A stretch of DNA of 64,000 nucleotides, from contig OZ023187.1 of NCBI GenBank assembly GCA_963995505.1, positions 9,139,176 through 9,203,175 of the forward strand. Reading direction: 5' to 3'. Shown piece by piece: positions 31,865 through 44,527 of the stretch (within the stretch, counting starts at the first letter, position 1; the number at the start of each line of letters is the position of its first letter). A program made the translations under genes and the position numbers. A model generated the notes under the pieces. The model did not search any database. It was given only the letters and a program-made list of their open reading frames with translations, and had not been told where the DNA came from. This DNA comes from Hypericum androsaemum. Its lineage: Eukaryota > Streptophyta > Magnoliopsida > Malpighiales > Hypericaceae.

Positions 31865-34410
31865 CTACTGGTTGGCAAACTTGATTCCCTTTTCAATAGA
31901 TGATTTAAGCTCAGGCTTGAGCTTTTCCAAGCCCTCCTGTTCGTAGTCGGAGAGCGCGCCCAACCCCAGCACTTCCTCCACACCGTTCTTTCCGAGCCTC
32001 ACCTGTAGACGTCAACCAGAAGAAAATTAGTCAGAATCAACACTTGCACCGACTAATCCCATGCGCTTCTATTGAAATGACAAACATACAAGAAAAGTCG
32101 GAATCCACTTTTAGTCAGACAAGACTTTAGGTATGTATATATATTAAAAGATAGATCCAATAACAGTGCATGTGAGTTTGGCTGGTCTATTTGGGGGTTG
32201 AATTACATATGCATATCTAATCTATGTTGATACACAGCGAATCAATAGCTCTTGTGACAATTGTAACAAAAGATCGAACTAAACTACCGCCCTTTTTAAA
32301 AAAAAATTTAAGACCCGTTTACCAAGTCTCAAATGAAATCACCTTTGAAGCAAAGAATGGGAGCTCTGTGACATTTGATTGCACGAATGAGCACTCAATC
32401 ACATCTGGAACCCCATTCAATCCCTTCAAGCAGGCATCAGCGAATATTGCTCCTGCATAGCTGGAGATGAGATGGCAGTATTCAGTAACAGAAAAACCCG
32501 TGTTTCAAGAAACAAACAGCAGAAATACATTATATGATTTTATACATTGTTGGTAGGAGAAAACAGAAGATGGCACCAAATAACATGAGGAAACCAGTAC
32601 TGTAGTAATGAGACAAAGGTATAGATTGAACCCCTTTATGCAGGAGAAACTAAAAAGCCTAGAATTAGCAGAAGATTAATATTTACACCAAAATTCTTCT
32701 GCAATCCTCTAACAAACAGCTGCCATCACAGTTCTACACTAACCGATCAATAACTAGTGAGAAGAAGAAACAGATTCCCTTTGAACCGAAATCCCTCAGT
32801 AGAGGCACTATAGTTCAAGAAAACCAGTGGAAGGATGTCTAATTTACCAGTGTATCAAACTATTGCATTACAAGGAAAACTTACGCCATTGACACTACTG
32901 CATTACAGGGAAAACTTACGCCATTGACAATGTAGCTGACCCCTTTCCAGCCTTTGCTTCTACAACTTCTGTCCCTCCATCTTGAGTTCTCTTTGTAAGG
33001 GCGTTGATTTCATCATCAGACAAGTTAGCTTTTGGTGTGGCCTTTAAAAGACAAGAACAATTAATGCGATTTGTTAGAAAACATGAAAAAATTCTCATGA
33101 AAAAGCAAGAAAGGGCTGTAGGAGAGTTGTACTTGTGAAAATAGCGGAAGGATGGTAACACCCGCATGCCCACCAACAACTGGTACATTAACATCTGAAA
33201 ACGGCCAAACAGAGCAAGAACACAATTTGTAAATACAAATGCCAAAATATTGCAATTAGGAACGACTTTATAGACCACTTATTTGAGTCATTACATAATA
33301 AGCAAGCAGATGACACAAAAATAAGACAAAGCTCTCTCCAGCTCCAACAATTACAGAGTAAATTCCCTGTTTTGACCTTCCGGCAATATTGGTGCTCTTG
33401 GTCCAGTGAATATTGCGTATTCTGGTGTTTATTAGTGGGGGTATACAATTGGTTTACGTACTAATGAAGATCTTTCTATTGGAGCTCTTTTTCTATTATT
33501 TATTTCCACCCTATCCCTGCTCGCGGGGTGGTTAATGGAAACTGAGTGTTTCATGGTTCAAAAATGTGGAATCTCTTCTCAATCATCACTTGGCTTGGAC
33601 AGGACATTTAGTTGAAGCCGCTATTCCCGGTGTTTTGTTCACAAAGTAACACCGATGTCCGCATTCAATCAAACATAATCCGACAAAGAACAAAAATCGA
33701 AGCAAAGTATAGCACGAACCTGCAACGGGAAGCTTGGCTTTTCCAGCATAGAAAGTCTTGGCCCTGACCACGTCGAGAGTGGTCACGCCGAACAACTTCT
33801 TCTCGTCATAGGTCCCCGCCTTCTTAAACACCTCGGACGCAATGGGCACGGTCGAGTTAACGGGGTTGCTGATCATGTTAACAAGTGCCTGATCCACAGA
33901 AGAACAAGCAAGTTAGTGAAACCCTAAACCCGAGCACGAAAAAGATTCGAGCAGAATACAAGCTTAAACGACAACACTCACATTGGGGCAGTAGTTGGAG
34001 ATGGCCAGGCAGAGGCCCTTGACGATCCCGGCATTGATGTTGAAGAGATCGTCGCGGGTCATCCCGGGCTTCCTGGGGACGCCGGCCGGAATGATCACCA
34101 GGTCCGCGCCTTCCAAGGCCTTCCCCAGATTCTCGTCGCCCGAGTACCCGACGACCTCAGATCTGGTGTTGATGTGGCTGACGTCAGCGGCGACGCCGGG
34201 GGTGTTGGCGATGTCGTAGAGGGAGAGGGAGGAGACGAGGGGGTTGAGCTTCATGAGGAGGGAGAGGGGCTGGCCGATGCCGCCGGCGGCGCCGAGGATG
34301 ACGACCTTGCGGTGGGGGACCGACGACTCCGAGGAGAAGAAGCGACGGGCCAGGTGGGCCCGGGAGGAGGAGGAAGAGAGGGATCTGAGAATGGAGATGG
34401 AGGTCCTCAT
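31865..34410 (-). CDS. NAD-dependent malate dehydrogenase, mitochondrial
   Basis: Interconverts malate and oxaloacetate with NAD in the mitochondrial matrix (TCA cycle, redox shuttles). Exons from the start: 33982-34410, 33720-33888, 33133-33194, 32920-33041, 32343-32460 and 31865-32002, in frame, 345 aa, the usual mMDH length. Residues 1-30 form a Ser/Arg-rich mitochondrial presequence ending near [12 protein letters not shown] site GAAGGIGQ (40-47), NAD-ribose aspartate D66, substrate-binding arginines R113 and R119 in [12 protein letters not shown], catalytic histidine in GGHAG (H209). Intron 2 carries a plastid psaB fragment. The splice donor of exon 4 is duplicated 35 bases downstream. 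Confidence 0.95.
32876..32927 (-). repeat. 35-bp duplication covering a splice donor
   Basis: On + the text AAAACTTACGCCATTGACA occurs twice, 35 bases apart. On the gene's strand this gives two donors, TCAATGGC|GTAAGT, at 32919 and 32884. Use of the outer one would add 35 bases, shift the frame and bring in an early stop. Confidence 0.85.
33391..33630 (+). pseudogene. Nuclear plastid DNA: psaB fragment in an intron
   Basis: Translating + segments gives phrases of photosystem I subunit Psa[40 protein letters not shown] and LAWTGHLV. Deletions remove, among others, the stretch between LNHH and LAWTG. Stops and indels show decay. It lies in intron 2 of the malate dehydrogenase gene, antisense to it, and is an old transfer of plastid DNA to the nucleus. 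Confidence 0.88.
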
Positions 34411-34615
34411 GTTAGAAGAGATGGGATCTCGGGAGGAGGAGGAAATGGAAGAGATTGCGAGACTCCCGAGGCGGTCTTTTGCGTGTTTGGTACGGGGTGG
34501 GGGCTGTTCCGGTGCGGACAGCTACTATTTATTTGTGTGTATACATGGGTGCGGTGCGTGAGTGGAACTAACCGGGTCCGGGTGGGTGTTGCCTTTTTTT
34601 TCCCTTCCACTTTAT

Positions 34616-34621
34616 CACGTG
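34616..34621. promoter_or_regulatory. G-box in malate dehydrogenase upstream region
   Basis: A CACGTG palindrome about 206 bases before the start codon. Such sites bind bZIP/bHLH factors in plants; its activity here is inferred. Confidence 0.35.
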
Positions 34622-34762
34622 GTGAAAGAGCAGCCAACGCTTAGTGGGCGATAACAATACATGTTACCTAGTTTTTTTACGGGTTGGTGGGTCAATTTCG
34701 ACCGTTTGCAAAAATAGAAAATTTTTATTTGGGATGTCAACAAAGTTTAATAATGTCTAAAG

Positions 34763-35060
34763 CTTAGATTTAGGCTAATCTACCTAAATTTTTCATTAAA
34801 AAAGTTAACTCAACTTATAAATATAGCCTCACGATGCTCAAATCTGTACACAAAAGTTTTAAAAAAAGACAACTTACCCTCAGGTTTATCGCGTAATAAC
34901 TGTTAGGGTCCGTTAGATTTAGGCTAATCTACCTAAATTTTTTATTAAAAAAGTAAACTCAACTTATAAATATAGTCTCACGATGCTCAAATCTGTACAC
35001 AAAAGTTTAAAAAAAAGACAACTCACCCTCAGGTTTATCGCGTAATAACTGTTAGGGTCT
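34763..35060 (+). repeat. Tandem duplication, 2 x 149 bp
   Basis: Two copies, 34763-34911 and 34912-35060, start near TTAGATTTAGGCTAATCTACC and end GTAATAACTGTTAGGGTC. They differ at a few bases only, so the duplication is fairly young. No coding content. Confidence 0.9.
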
Positions 35061-37911
35061 CTGCCATTTCAAAACTAATTTTGCCCTCCCTGCTCTTTTG
35101 AGAAATGTTGGTCTTGGGTCCCTGGCTGACGTCATTAGTCATTTTTTATTATTTTATTTAAGAAAAGACTATTATACTCCTAAAGTCGTCTTCTCCAGCA
35201 CAACACTCAGAAAAACCTAATCTCGGTCCCGATCTTCTCTGGCTCGGTGCCCACCAGCCACTCAGAAACCCAATCTAGTCTTCTCTGTTCCTGATATTGA
35301 GAATGGCGAGAAGTTGAGGGAACTGGCAGCCGCCAATGCAGGCAAAGCTCTCGGTGTTGTGGTGTTGGCGGGTGCCAACCAATTGGGTGCGTGTTTTCAC
35401 TTTCATTTACTGGATAGGGGTACTTTTGACATTTCATATGAATTGTTGACAAAAAAATAGAATGAGGGATCAATCAGTTTAATTTTTCAAAATCCAAGAA
35501 CTAAAAAACTATGGACTAGAGCTCCCATAACATTATACGTAGCAGCGGAGACTTGTGAATTTTTTCTCCAAAAATAGAAGTACTACGGTTTAACATCTTT
35601 TGACCAAATACCCTAGGATTTTGTCATTCTTGGTACATAAATTTTCTGAATATATACTTGTGTCAAAGAGGTGATCTGATTTTATAAGTAAGTTTCGCAA
35701 GAGTTATCCGTTATAAATAAATTTTGATATATAATAATATTTTAATTTGACATTAGATGAACTCCTATATTATATTAATTTACTACCACTTGTGTCAATG
35801 GTCGCCTCCGTTATTATTTTTTTTTAATTTCGGCTGTCAGGTAGCAAGATAGAGTTGATCTAATCATTGGTCGACTCTTTTATTTTTTTTATTTTTAATT
35901 AAATTTTAACCTATTCTGAGGATAATTAAAATTTTTAACTATTTAAGGAATATATCTATGTTTTATGCCTAGAAAAAATCTCCACTTTTGGTGCCAATAA
36001 TATAAAAATATATAAATTTGGAAAATTTTTGTCACCAAAATAGACAAAAATAAATTCACAGAAAATTTGTTTATAAAAATGTCAAATCAAAATGTACTAA
36101 AATATTTTTTCCAGAAAACCACAAACTAGAAACATAAAATTAGATGCCTCAATTTCTCTCAAATTTCGCCCATCTCCCTCATGAGTCGTGACTCATCCTC
36201 CGCTTTTTCATCGTTCAATTTGTTTCATCTAGCTACGTACAATCCTTATCAATTTCGTGTAATTTTCTTTAATTTGCACCACTTAAATTAATCAAATTAA
36301 GAGGTACAGAAAGACGATATTCATGAAGAGAACAAACAACTTTCCAAAGTGAAAATCTGAAATAATTTCATGTTGAAGCAGCAGTTGCAGCTACAAGAAT
36401 TGGCTGCAGATATATATATATATAACCAACTCTATCTTAAAAGTTAGCTAAAAAGCATGTTCATGGCATCACTCAGTCTAGGCTGAGGGAAGGAGTGAGT
36501 CAGGAGGGAGAGTGGTGGAATTTGGAGAAATGAGGATTTCTAATTTTATGTTTTTAGTTTGGAGATCTTTGGAAAAAAATACTTTAGTACCTCTTATGAG
36601 CTTTCTCTATATAAAAAAAAGTACCTCTTATGTTTCTGAAAAAGTACGTTTTTCCGAAGAAGAAAGAGGAAAAAGTACGTTGTTGATTTGTTTTTGTCTT
36701 TTTTTTACAGTAGAATTTCAAATTACATTTTTTGTCACCAAAATGTAAATTCGAAACACATCTGTCACCAAGAAAGACAAAATCGAAACCCATGGTATTT
36801 GGTGAAAAAAAGGTTCAAATCACGGATAATAAATGAACTTTTTCCAAGATTTTTTAAGCCATCCACGTAAACGGCAAGAAAGAACAATGAGATATGGTGA
36901 ACAAATGGATCAGAGTGGACCGATTCGAGCTGAACTATAATATCCAAAAATTATTTAAGAAAAAATATGAAATCTGGATTGGATCATTTGCTCATTCATT
37001 CTGGACCTGAACCAAACTAATTTTTTAGGTTTGGTCTGTGTTTGGATGAAAACCCAAAATTTTAAAAAATAAATAAATAATGGGCGCTTATGGACATGAG
37101 AAAGGCAATGAGAAACAGTATTGAGGCCGAGAGGAGAGATCTCAATTAGAATTTAACATTTAGATTTACTTTTTGGAATGTTGAACACTCATAAATTATT
37201 TGTCATTGTACCATGTGAGGAAAAAAAATTGGTTGTGTAACCTTAGCACATAAGCTTTTTTTAACCTTACTTAAAAAAATTATGGTTTGATCCAATTCTT
37301 CCTGATTCTTTTTAAAAAATCCAAACCTGATCCGAGAACTATTTTTTGAGCACAATGGACCGATCCAGACCAAATCTTTTGGGTTCTGATTCTAGATTAA
37401 TTTTTTTGATTTGGTCCGATCTGATTCTATAATTCTTATTTTTTTTCTCATCCCTAGTGGACACCGGTCGGAAAAACTAACATAGTTGAAATTTTGTCAC
37501 CAAAGTGGTTTTAAATAAATTTTGTTACACAAAGTAAAACCATTAAATAATTGTTTAAAAGCGTCAAAAGCACAAAGTAACAAACTAAACTTTTTCCTTT
37601 TCTTTTCCTCTTCAACGCAAATTTTCATTAGCAAGCCATCCTCGCCGCTACAGTCGCTCAATGTAAGTTTTTAAGATCTTAGAAAACTCGTCAAAATTCG
37701 ATTTTTTAGAAAGTACCAGCTTACATGAGACTGATACTTTCCAACCCAAAAAGTAAAAAAAACTAGGGTCATTCAACAGATATTTGAAGAAATTGTTGAC
37801 GAACTCATACACCGGGCTATCAAGATAAAATCGGATCAGTTTACATAGAAAACATGTTTATAGACACAAGAAAACATGAAGCAGTTGTAATGTTGATACA
37901 TGTACTCCAAG
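35061..37911. other. Intergenic DNA
   Basis: AT-rich without a supported gene. Near 35290-35390 a short GC-richer + segment reads ENGEKLRELAAANAGKALGV in one frame and ends at a donor-like GGTGCGTG; it could be a gene fragment. A short (TA)n run lies at about 36410-36424. Text at 36905-37455 is a repeat remnant ending TTTTTTCTCATCCCTAG. Confidence 0.4.
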
Positions 37912-37988
37912 TAGGGGTGACCACTAATCGAATCGGAATCGAAATCGAATTCGAATCTGATTCTGATTCCGGTTTATGATCACCCCTA
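37912..37988. mobile_element. 77-bp hAT MITE with perfect 8-bp duplication
   Basis: Begins TAGGGGTGACCA and ends TGATCACCCCTA. Both sides carry ACTCCAAG (37904-37911 and 37989-37996). The core is an AATCGGAATCGAAATCG-type simple sequence. The end motif is common in plant hAT MITEs. Confidence 0.92.
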
Positions 37989-38186
37989 ACTCCAAGTGCC
38001 AACCTTTTGGCACCATATCATGTTGGCCAATGAACTTCATGAACTCTGGTGTATGGGGAAGCTATCAAGGTTGCATGAACAGCGGATAGATGGATAGATC
38101 GGTCCCTTGAGCTCCGAGCTCACGGAACTAGATACTTCAACTTCAACGAGGATACCGCAGTTCAAGCGGACCCAAGTCCGACCAAA

Positions 38187-41100
38187 TTATGTTACGCTCA
38201 TTGTTTCAACTTCACTTTGTTGTATCCAGTCCAGGACGTTAGAACAGTCATCTCGTCGGATAAAATGGCTTCACAGTTTAAAAATGAACATAGTCAGCAT
38301 TTTGTAAATAGTGGTGGATGCTATGGTGAATGTTGCTTATCCATACCTGTTCTTAGTACGGTAGGCTTTCAGTTGAAGAACTTCGCGTCGATTGGACTTG
38401 TCTTTCCTCAGGCTAATCGATTCAGGCACAACCAAGTTTCCATTTTCATTGTGATATGCATCGCAAATGAAGTTAACCACCTTATCCTGTAGATTTGACA
38501 ACCGCAAGATTAGCGGAACAGGGATATAACTTCATCTAAAAGAATTTTCCAACATCATATGCTATAACAGAGGAAAAACCAGGACATATTCTGTGCAAGC
38601 ATGTAATTACTACCACAGGGACATGGATCGATTTGATCATAGATGTATCATTGCAGGAAAGTCAGAAACAACCAACTTATCCTTGCTATAAAATGCTAAT
38701 CACGACAAAAGTTCCACGTGCAAGTGTTTTCATCATCAACACCTAAATGGTATTAGTCAGTGAAGATCAAACGATTTGCACATCTCCTCAATCTTCTTGG
38801 TGTTTGAGCGAAAACCCTTATCAGAAGCAAGGATATAAAGATAACCTACTCTTACTCTGTCTTTAACCAGCTACTAGACATACCAGAGGTTTGGAAGCAT
38901 CAATCCAATGATAGATGTGCTCATTACGAAACCATGTCAATTGCCTTTTTGCAAAGTTTCTACAAGAAATGGAAGAAAGATTCAACCAGATCACATTTTT
39001 AGGAGAGAATGGACTGCCACCCGCCTTTAAGGAAAATGTATGATAAATAAAAGTAAAATGATACGCTTGCATGCAATTGCCGGTACAACAAAGAGTTATA
39101 ACAGCCATTGTCAAAGGATTTTGAGATTTTCACCAGCTGGTTGTCATAGCCAACGCATCCACCTAGCGCTTCAATTACAAGAATATACATGATATCAAGA
39201 CATTTGAATATGAGCGCATAGCATATGAACAATTTACCTTGAAACCTTCTGAAATTCCGAGAGAAAATGGAAAAACTCTCCGGGAGAACTCCTGCCTCCT
39301 TGTGCTTTACAATTCATAAGGTATTCCATAGCCTAAAGTTCATGATCAACACAGTATTATTGTTCAAATTGCAGTAGCTGATGTCAAGTCAAAAAGATTC
39401 ACGAAGAACACCCTAATACATGGTTGCACTCATGCTCATTCTTACAACATCAAAAGACTGGGACAAATTGGGAACTAAAATAACAAAAGGTAGTGGTAAG
39501 TTGCAAAGTTGGATAACTGTTGATGTCAGCCCGTGTTTTTACAAGAAACAATAACCAAAGATTTTAACTAATTGAAACTGCATAGAGTGGGGAAATATGC
39601 TTAACTATCATGGTATGGTAATTGTTAATGATTTTAAATAAAACTTCTTCATCTAACAGATTATGAATTTTCTTTTCGAGGTCATGCAACTGAATCGTGT
39701 ATAAAATCTAAGAGTTTGACAGTCTGCACAATAAAGCACACCACTCATCAGCGAAACTTAATCTACCCTTCAAAATGTCCATAAAGGACATTTTGATATC
39801 TATGAACATCTGAATACAGCATTGAAGCAACTCAATGAGTCCTTGTGTGCCACATCAATTTTGATAACTACGAACACAAGTTTTATGTGGCTTCATGAAA
39901 CAGAAAAACCCTTAGCAAAGTGACTAGCAAACATGAGAATGAGAAAGTTATCAAATGTAGCAACATTGGCACAAAGCTTGGCAAAATGAAGCAAAGTTTA
40001 CTTGTCTGTAACCAATTGCTCGAGTTGCAGAGTTGGAGTTCGGAAGAAGTCCAATGTCAAGAAGCCATTTAGCCTCTGACAAGATTCCATCACCATCTGC
40101 AATTAGTCAGGAAAAAAAATGAAGACCCAACACTTAAAAGTTCAAGACGAAGGAAGTAAGCAAACATATCCATAGACACAACCAAACAGATAAAGAATAT
40201 AAGCTACGATGAATAAAGGGCGTTGGAAAGATTGTCCAGGACATGCCACTGTTCTACCTGAAAGCATATCTTCACACCGGTAATCAATAGATCTGTACAA
40301 TTCCAACCTAGGGCTCGAGAGGAAAAAGCATAAGAATTCGTAATCCAAATCTTTTGACTTAATTTCCCCAAGTGCATCACTAGCTGAATTCAAGCTACCA
40401 GAGCTGTTTCCCGTACTTGAATTGCATTGTTCTTTGAATAAATCATATGGAACTTCAAAAGCAGATGGAGGAGATCCAGTTGCCTGCCATCAGAAGAACC
40501 AAAGGACAGTCCAAAGATATTATAATACATTCCACTAAAGGCATTTGAAAGAATAAAAATAACCAAAATCATTGCACGACCTAAATCATAAAATTTAAAT
40601 TGTAGGCATTTGTAATACATTCCATTAAAAGCATTTGAAAGAATAAAGATAACCAAAATCATTGCTCAAGACTAAATCATAAAACCAAAATTATAGGCAT
40701 TAGCAAGTCAAATAGACAAAGAATATCCAATTGGAAGAGCAAGTATCTCAGGACAAGCAATTGGGTGCAAAGTGCTTCACTGTGCAAAAGTGGTGCTGTT
40801 CAGATGCAAAGAAACCTTGCAGGGAACATAAACTTACCTTGATGATCTCAAGGCTGCGCCTAAGGCGATACCAATCATTGGCAGCCAAGAGCCCGGCCCT
40901 TGGATCACCTGCTCTGACTACCAACTGCACAGCTGCATCCCAATCCCCGTTTTGTTGAAGCTCTGCAAGCTCGGAGTAGACTTCAGATGCAATTTCCAGT
41001 GAGGCTTTAGGAACATCTGGCTTTCCATAAATGAACCTACATGCCTCATTAGAGAAGAACCAGAAACAGTTTCAGGTATCAGTTCCCTTTTCTTAATTTT

Positions 41101-42807
41101 AACAGATTGGAGTTGCACCTATTTCCAGTCAACTTTTCTACCATTCCAGACAACTACAAAGAAGATACAACATAGAAGTGAAAGTTAATGAAAAAAAATT
41201 ATACGGAAAGTAACGAAATCATTAGTTTATACTAGGACAGATGAGTCAAGCGCAGCAAAATGTACAATTAGTGAATGCTTTCTTCCCCTTTCCCACACAG
41301 CAGCAAAAGCACAGAAGATAGAACAGGAGAACTTTCAAATACAGCTAATTACTCGAATCGTGTTGACAGAGGTTCAAAGTTGGCAACCCAACTGAACCTA
41401 AGGACTTGAAAGGAAGCCAAAGTGAGGGAATTTTCTTAAAACAGAGACATTAGGAACATACCATCTCAAGTACAATCCGGTACCACCAGCAACCACAGGA
41501 ACACGACCCCTATTTAGGATATTGCTTGTAGCTTGTCTTGCATCCTCAAAAAAGTGCCCAACTGAATAGTCTGAACAACCGTAAATTTTAATAAACACTA
41601 CAGCATTCGGATATTATGAAAACAACGTATGAGAAACTCATTAGAAACATTGATATCATGGCACCTTGTTACCACCACGTCGTTGAAACTTCTTACCTTG
41701 AGATGGGTTTAAGATGTCGACCAGATGGTGTGGAATTTCCTGCCAAAATGTGAGACATCTTCGGTGAGTTCAGTGAGCAACAAAGTATATATTTAATCTA
41801 CCTCTTTTCGTGCCGAATTGTGCCGAATTTGGTACAACATTGAGCTGAAAAAACACATATTCACGCCTTCAATTTTCATCTCCTAACACAAGTTCTATGG
41901 ATGCCAAAGACATGACAACTTCGGTCACTACCTTCAGTTAACAACCTTAATTCCTTTATTTTGGGGCAGAAAGATAATATACTCCCAACAAGCTTTGATG
42001 ATTAACAAGAAGAATGCAGAATTTGAAGGAGACACGATTAAACTAAATATTGATTGAGACCTTTCTTGCGCTCGGTGAGGGCTTTGCAGATCCAACATCT
42101 AGTCCTTGGTACACCTGGAACAAAAGAAACCACTCTAAGGGTGGGACAAGCTCCAACTGGTCCCAATACCAAAAACCGGCAATCTAATCTTCAAATATCC
42201 GAACGTAAAAAAAGAGAAACTCCAAACTCAACAAACAAATTGTCCATCTCTTCAATTCATGGTACTGCAAAAACAAGTCATGCCAAACAAAGAGAAAACT
42301 CTAAAACCATAAACACAAATTTCCTTTCTTCTCCTTCAACTCGTGGCACTGCAAACCGTGCATTGCCACTAAACTATAGTAAACTCACTGTACTCCAGCC
42401 AAAGGGTATTTAACCGTTAATGTACTAGGGTTAAAAAAACTCAATGTACTCTAGAGAGGGACTAAATTGCAAAGAAAAAAAAATTATCAGAACTACATTT
42501 TCGGCCACAATTTCCAGTCTCATCAGCTCCCATCGAGCAAGTTCAAGGAACCCAGAAAAGGGTACTAATACTAAACCTGGACGGAGTCGGCGCTGATGAT
42601 TTCGCCACCAAGGCGCTTGGCGAGTTCTAAGGCGAGGCGGGACTTGCCGGACCCAGTTGGGCCGGATATGACAATGACCTTCTGTTTCTTCTCTCTCTTT
42701 CCTTGGGCGGAGCAAGTGGCGAACAGCTCGCGGCGGCTGCGGTGGGGGAACGGGGTCAGGAGGCGGAGGAACCGGGTACGGAGCCCACACACGTCGCTTG
42801 CTATCAT
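38187..42807 (-). CDS. IPT9: tRNA dimethylallyltransferase, IPT9-type
   Basis: Transfers an isopentenyl group to A37 of certain tRNAs, giving i6A and a route to cis-zeatin. Exons from the start: 42577-42807, 42061-42114, 41697-41739, 41462-41570, 40838-41036, 40258-40483, 40002-40096, 39238-39332, 38884-38959, 38347-38486 and 38187-38268; all join in frame to give 449 aa. ATP/DMAPP-binding P-loop GPTGSGKS (49-56), then [82 protein letters not shown] and [10 protein letters not shown]. These follow Arabidopsis IPT9, not the adenylate IPTs. The first 40 residues could be an organelle transit peptide. The last exon, encoding [12 protein letters not shown], is the least certain. Confidence 0.92.
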
Positions 42808-43248
42808 CTTCGTGGGGTTTGAACTTCTCTTTTAATACTAAACGGGAAACGTAAAGGAATGATGGGGATTGTGGCGGGCTGAGTGAGGGATAATTATCGC
42901 CGGTGAGGACAAAATTTACAATATTTTGGAAAAAGAAACCGGAGGATGATAGATTCTTCTTGTCTTTCTGTTCAATTGATCCAACGATTGAACCAGAAAT
43001 TTTAGAATATATTATTGATTATAATTTAATGTTAAAATGTCAAATGATTTTAAAATATTCTAAGTTTATTATAAAACTTACAATTTACAAGTTTTAAAAT
43101 TAAAATTTATTCAGTTTTAATCTAATAAAACTTAAAAAATATTTTGTGACAATTTAGTCTAGAATAGCCGATCCAACCAGATGAACCGTTTGACCCAATT
43201 GGTAAAATCGATGGACAACACCGTTGATCACCGATTGAACCGTCATTC
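42808..43248. other. IPT9 upstream region and repeat remnant
   Basis: The first 100 bases hold the IPT9 5' UTR and promoter on the minus strand. Sequence at 43150-43248 (AACCAGATGAACCGTTTGAC) resembles the GGTC-rich hAT-like elements and was the site into which the LINE inserted. Confidence 0.4.
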
Positions 43249-43423
43249 GTGTTTTTTTAAGTTAAAGGCTAGTAGTTTATATTAGTCATTCAAAAAGAGC
43301 ATTAATTGCTCGGGGAGGAGGACATTGAACTACTCTAAATAGATTAGATCCTATTTTACTTTCTTTGTCAAGCCAATCCGCTACACGATTAGAACTCCGA
43401 GGAACAAAAGATAGATCACAAAG

Positions 43424-43792
43424 TTAAAGCTTCGAAAGCTTGGTTTGGACTTCCATGGCGTACAACTCGCAATGCCATTCAATTTTAGAAGAGGAATTGT
43501 TAAGGAAGTCAACTAAGAGCTTTAATTCGAACTCAATACCTGCCCTGGCGAACATATACTGTTGTTGTACAAGGTCTGCAGCTTCACCAATCTCTTGTAA
43601 CTCGACTTCCATAGCAGTCTTGGTAAGAAAAGTGGAGGTTTTGGCTTCCACTAGTTTACCTGTATGGACTCTTAAAACCAATGCAATGCCAGCCAATTCA
43701 GAGCTAGAGGACCATGAAGCATCGACATTGAATTTGAGCATATTCACCTCCGGAGGCCACCAACACTCAGAGATTGCACTTTCAGTCTGCAA
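43424..43792 (-). pseudogene. LINE RNase H domain
   Basis: The frame reads WWPPEVNMLKFNVDASWSS and continues as the RNase H type (RVT_3) found at the end of plant LINE ORF2. Later acidic residues are partly recognisable. It is the best preserved stretch of the element. Confidence 0.8.
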
Positions 43793-44527
43793 AAGAGGAC
43801 ATCTAAAGTTGGAGAATTCTATGATCTTCAGTTTTTCCTGTCTTTAGGTGACCTCAGACTCAGGTCTTTTTCCCTCAAAGTAATTGGCATTCCTAGCTAG
43901 CCATATTTGCCAGCATAGGAACCCAATCTCCTGGATCATAGCAGTTTGATCAGCTTGTTTAAGTACTCTCATATGGAAAAGGAGCCAAGACCTGAAATGC
44001 TAGATGCGTGCTTATTTTGGTCTATCTAAGGGTAGAGCTAAGCCACGTAAGTTTAGTATGAGGACATAATAGCAAGGCATGTATAACATCTTCTTTCTCT
44101 GCCAGGCACAAGGACCATGAGGGATCATGTATGATTCCCCTCCGCTGTAAATTCTCTGCTGTGGGAAAAGAATTATGGGAGGCTTTCCAGAGAAAAAAAG
44201 TAACTTTGGGAAAGGTCTCGAGCTTTCAAATCCTGTTTGAAAGGGAAAAAAGGATACATTAACATCATTATCATTTTGGAAACTATAGTACCCTAGTTTA
44301 ACCGAATACTTCCCAGATTTAGCATATGACTAGATGATTTTATCCCGCCACAATAGCCCTCATTGTTTGATCAGATGAATGGCTACCACTTATTGTTCAA
44401 AGAATAGAGTTTGCAGTGTATGATCATACCATCAATCTTGATCAACTAGCATTAGGTCAACCACCTTTGTTGTATTGTAGCCATCGGGCCATTAAGATTG
44501 TATGTAGTTGTTTGGAAGACCTCGGAC

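Noticed and set aside
34174..34644. 156-codon plus-strand frame over malate dehydrogenase exon 1
   Set aside because: Antisense GC-rich shadow of the presequence and Rossmann region; Glu/Gly-rich with no domain.
36512..36947. Small frames on both strands in AT-rich DNA
   Set aside because: Composition-driven (Phe/Lys-rich), no conserved feature, no splice partners.
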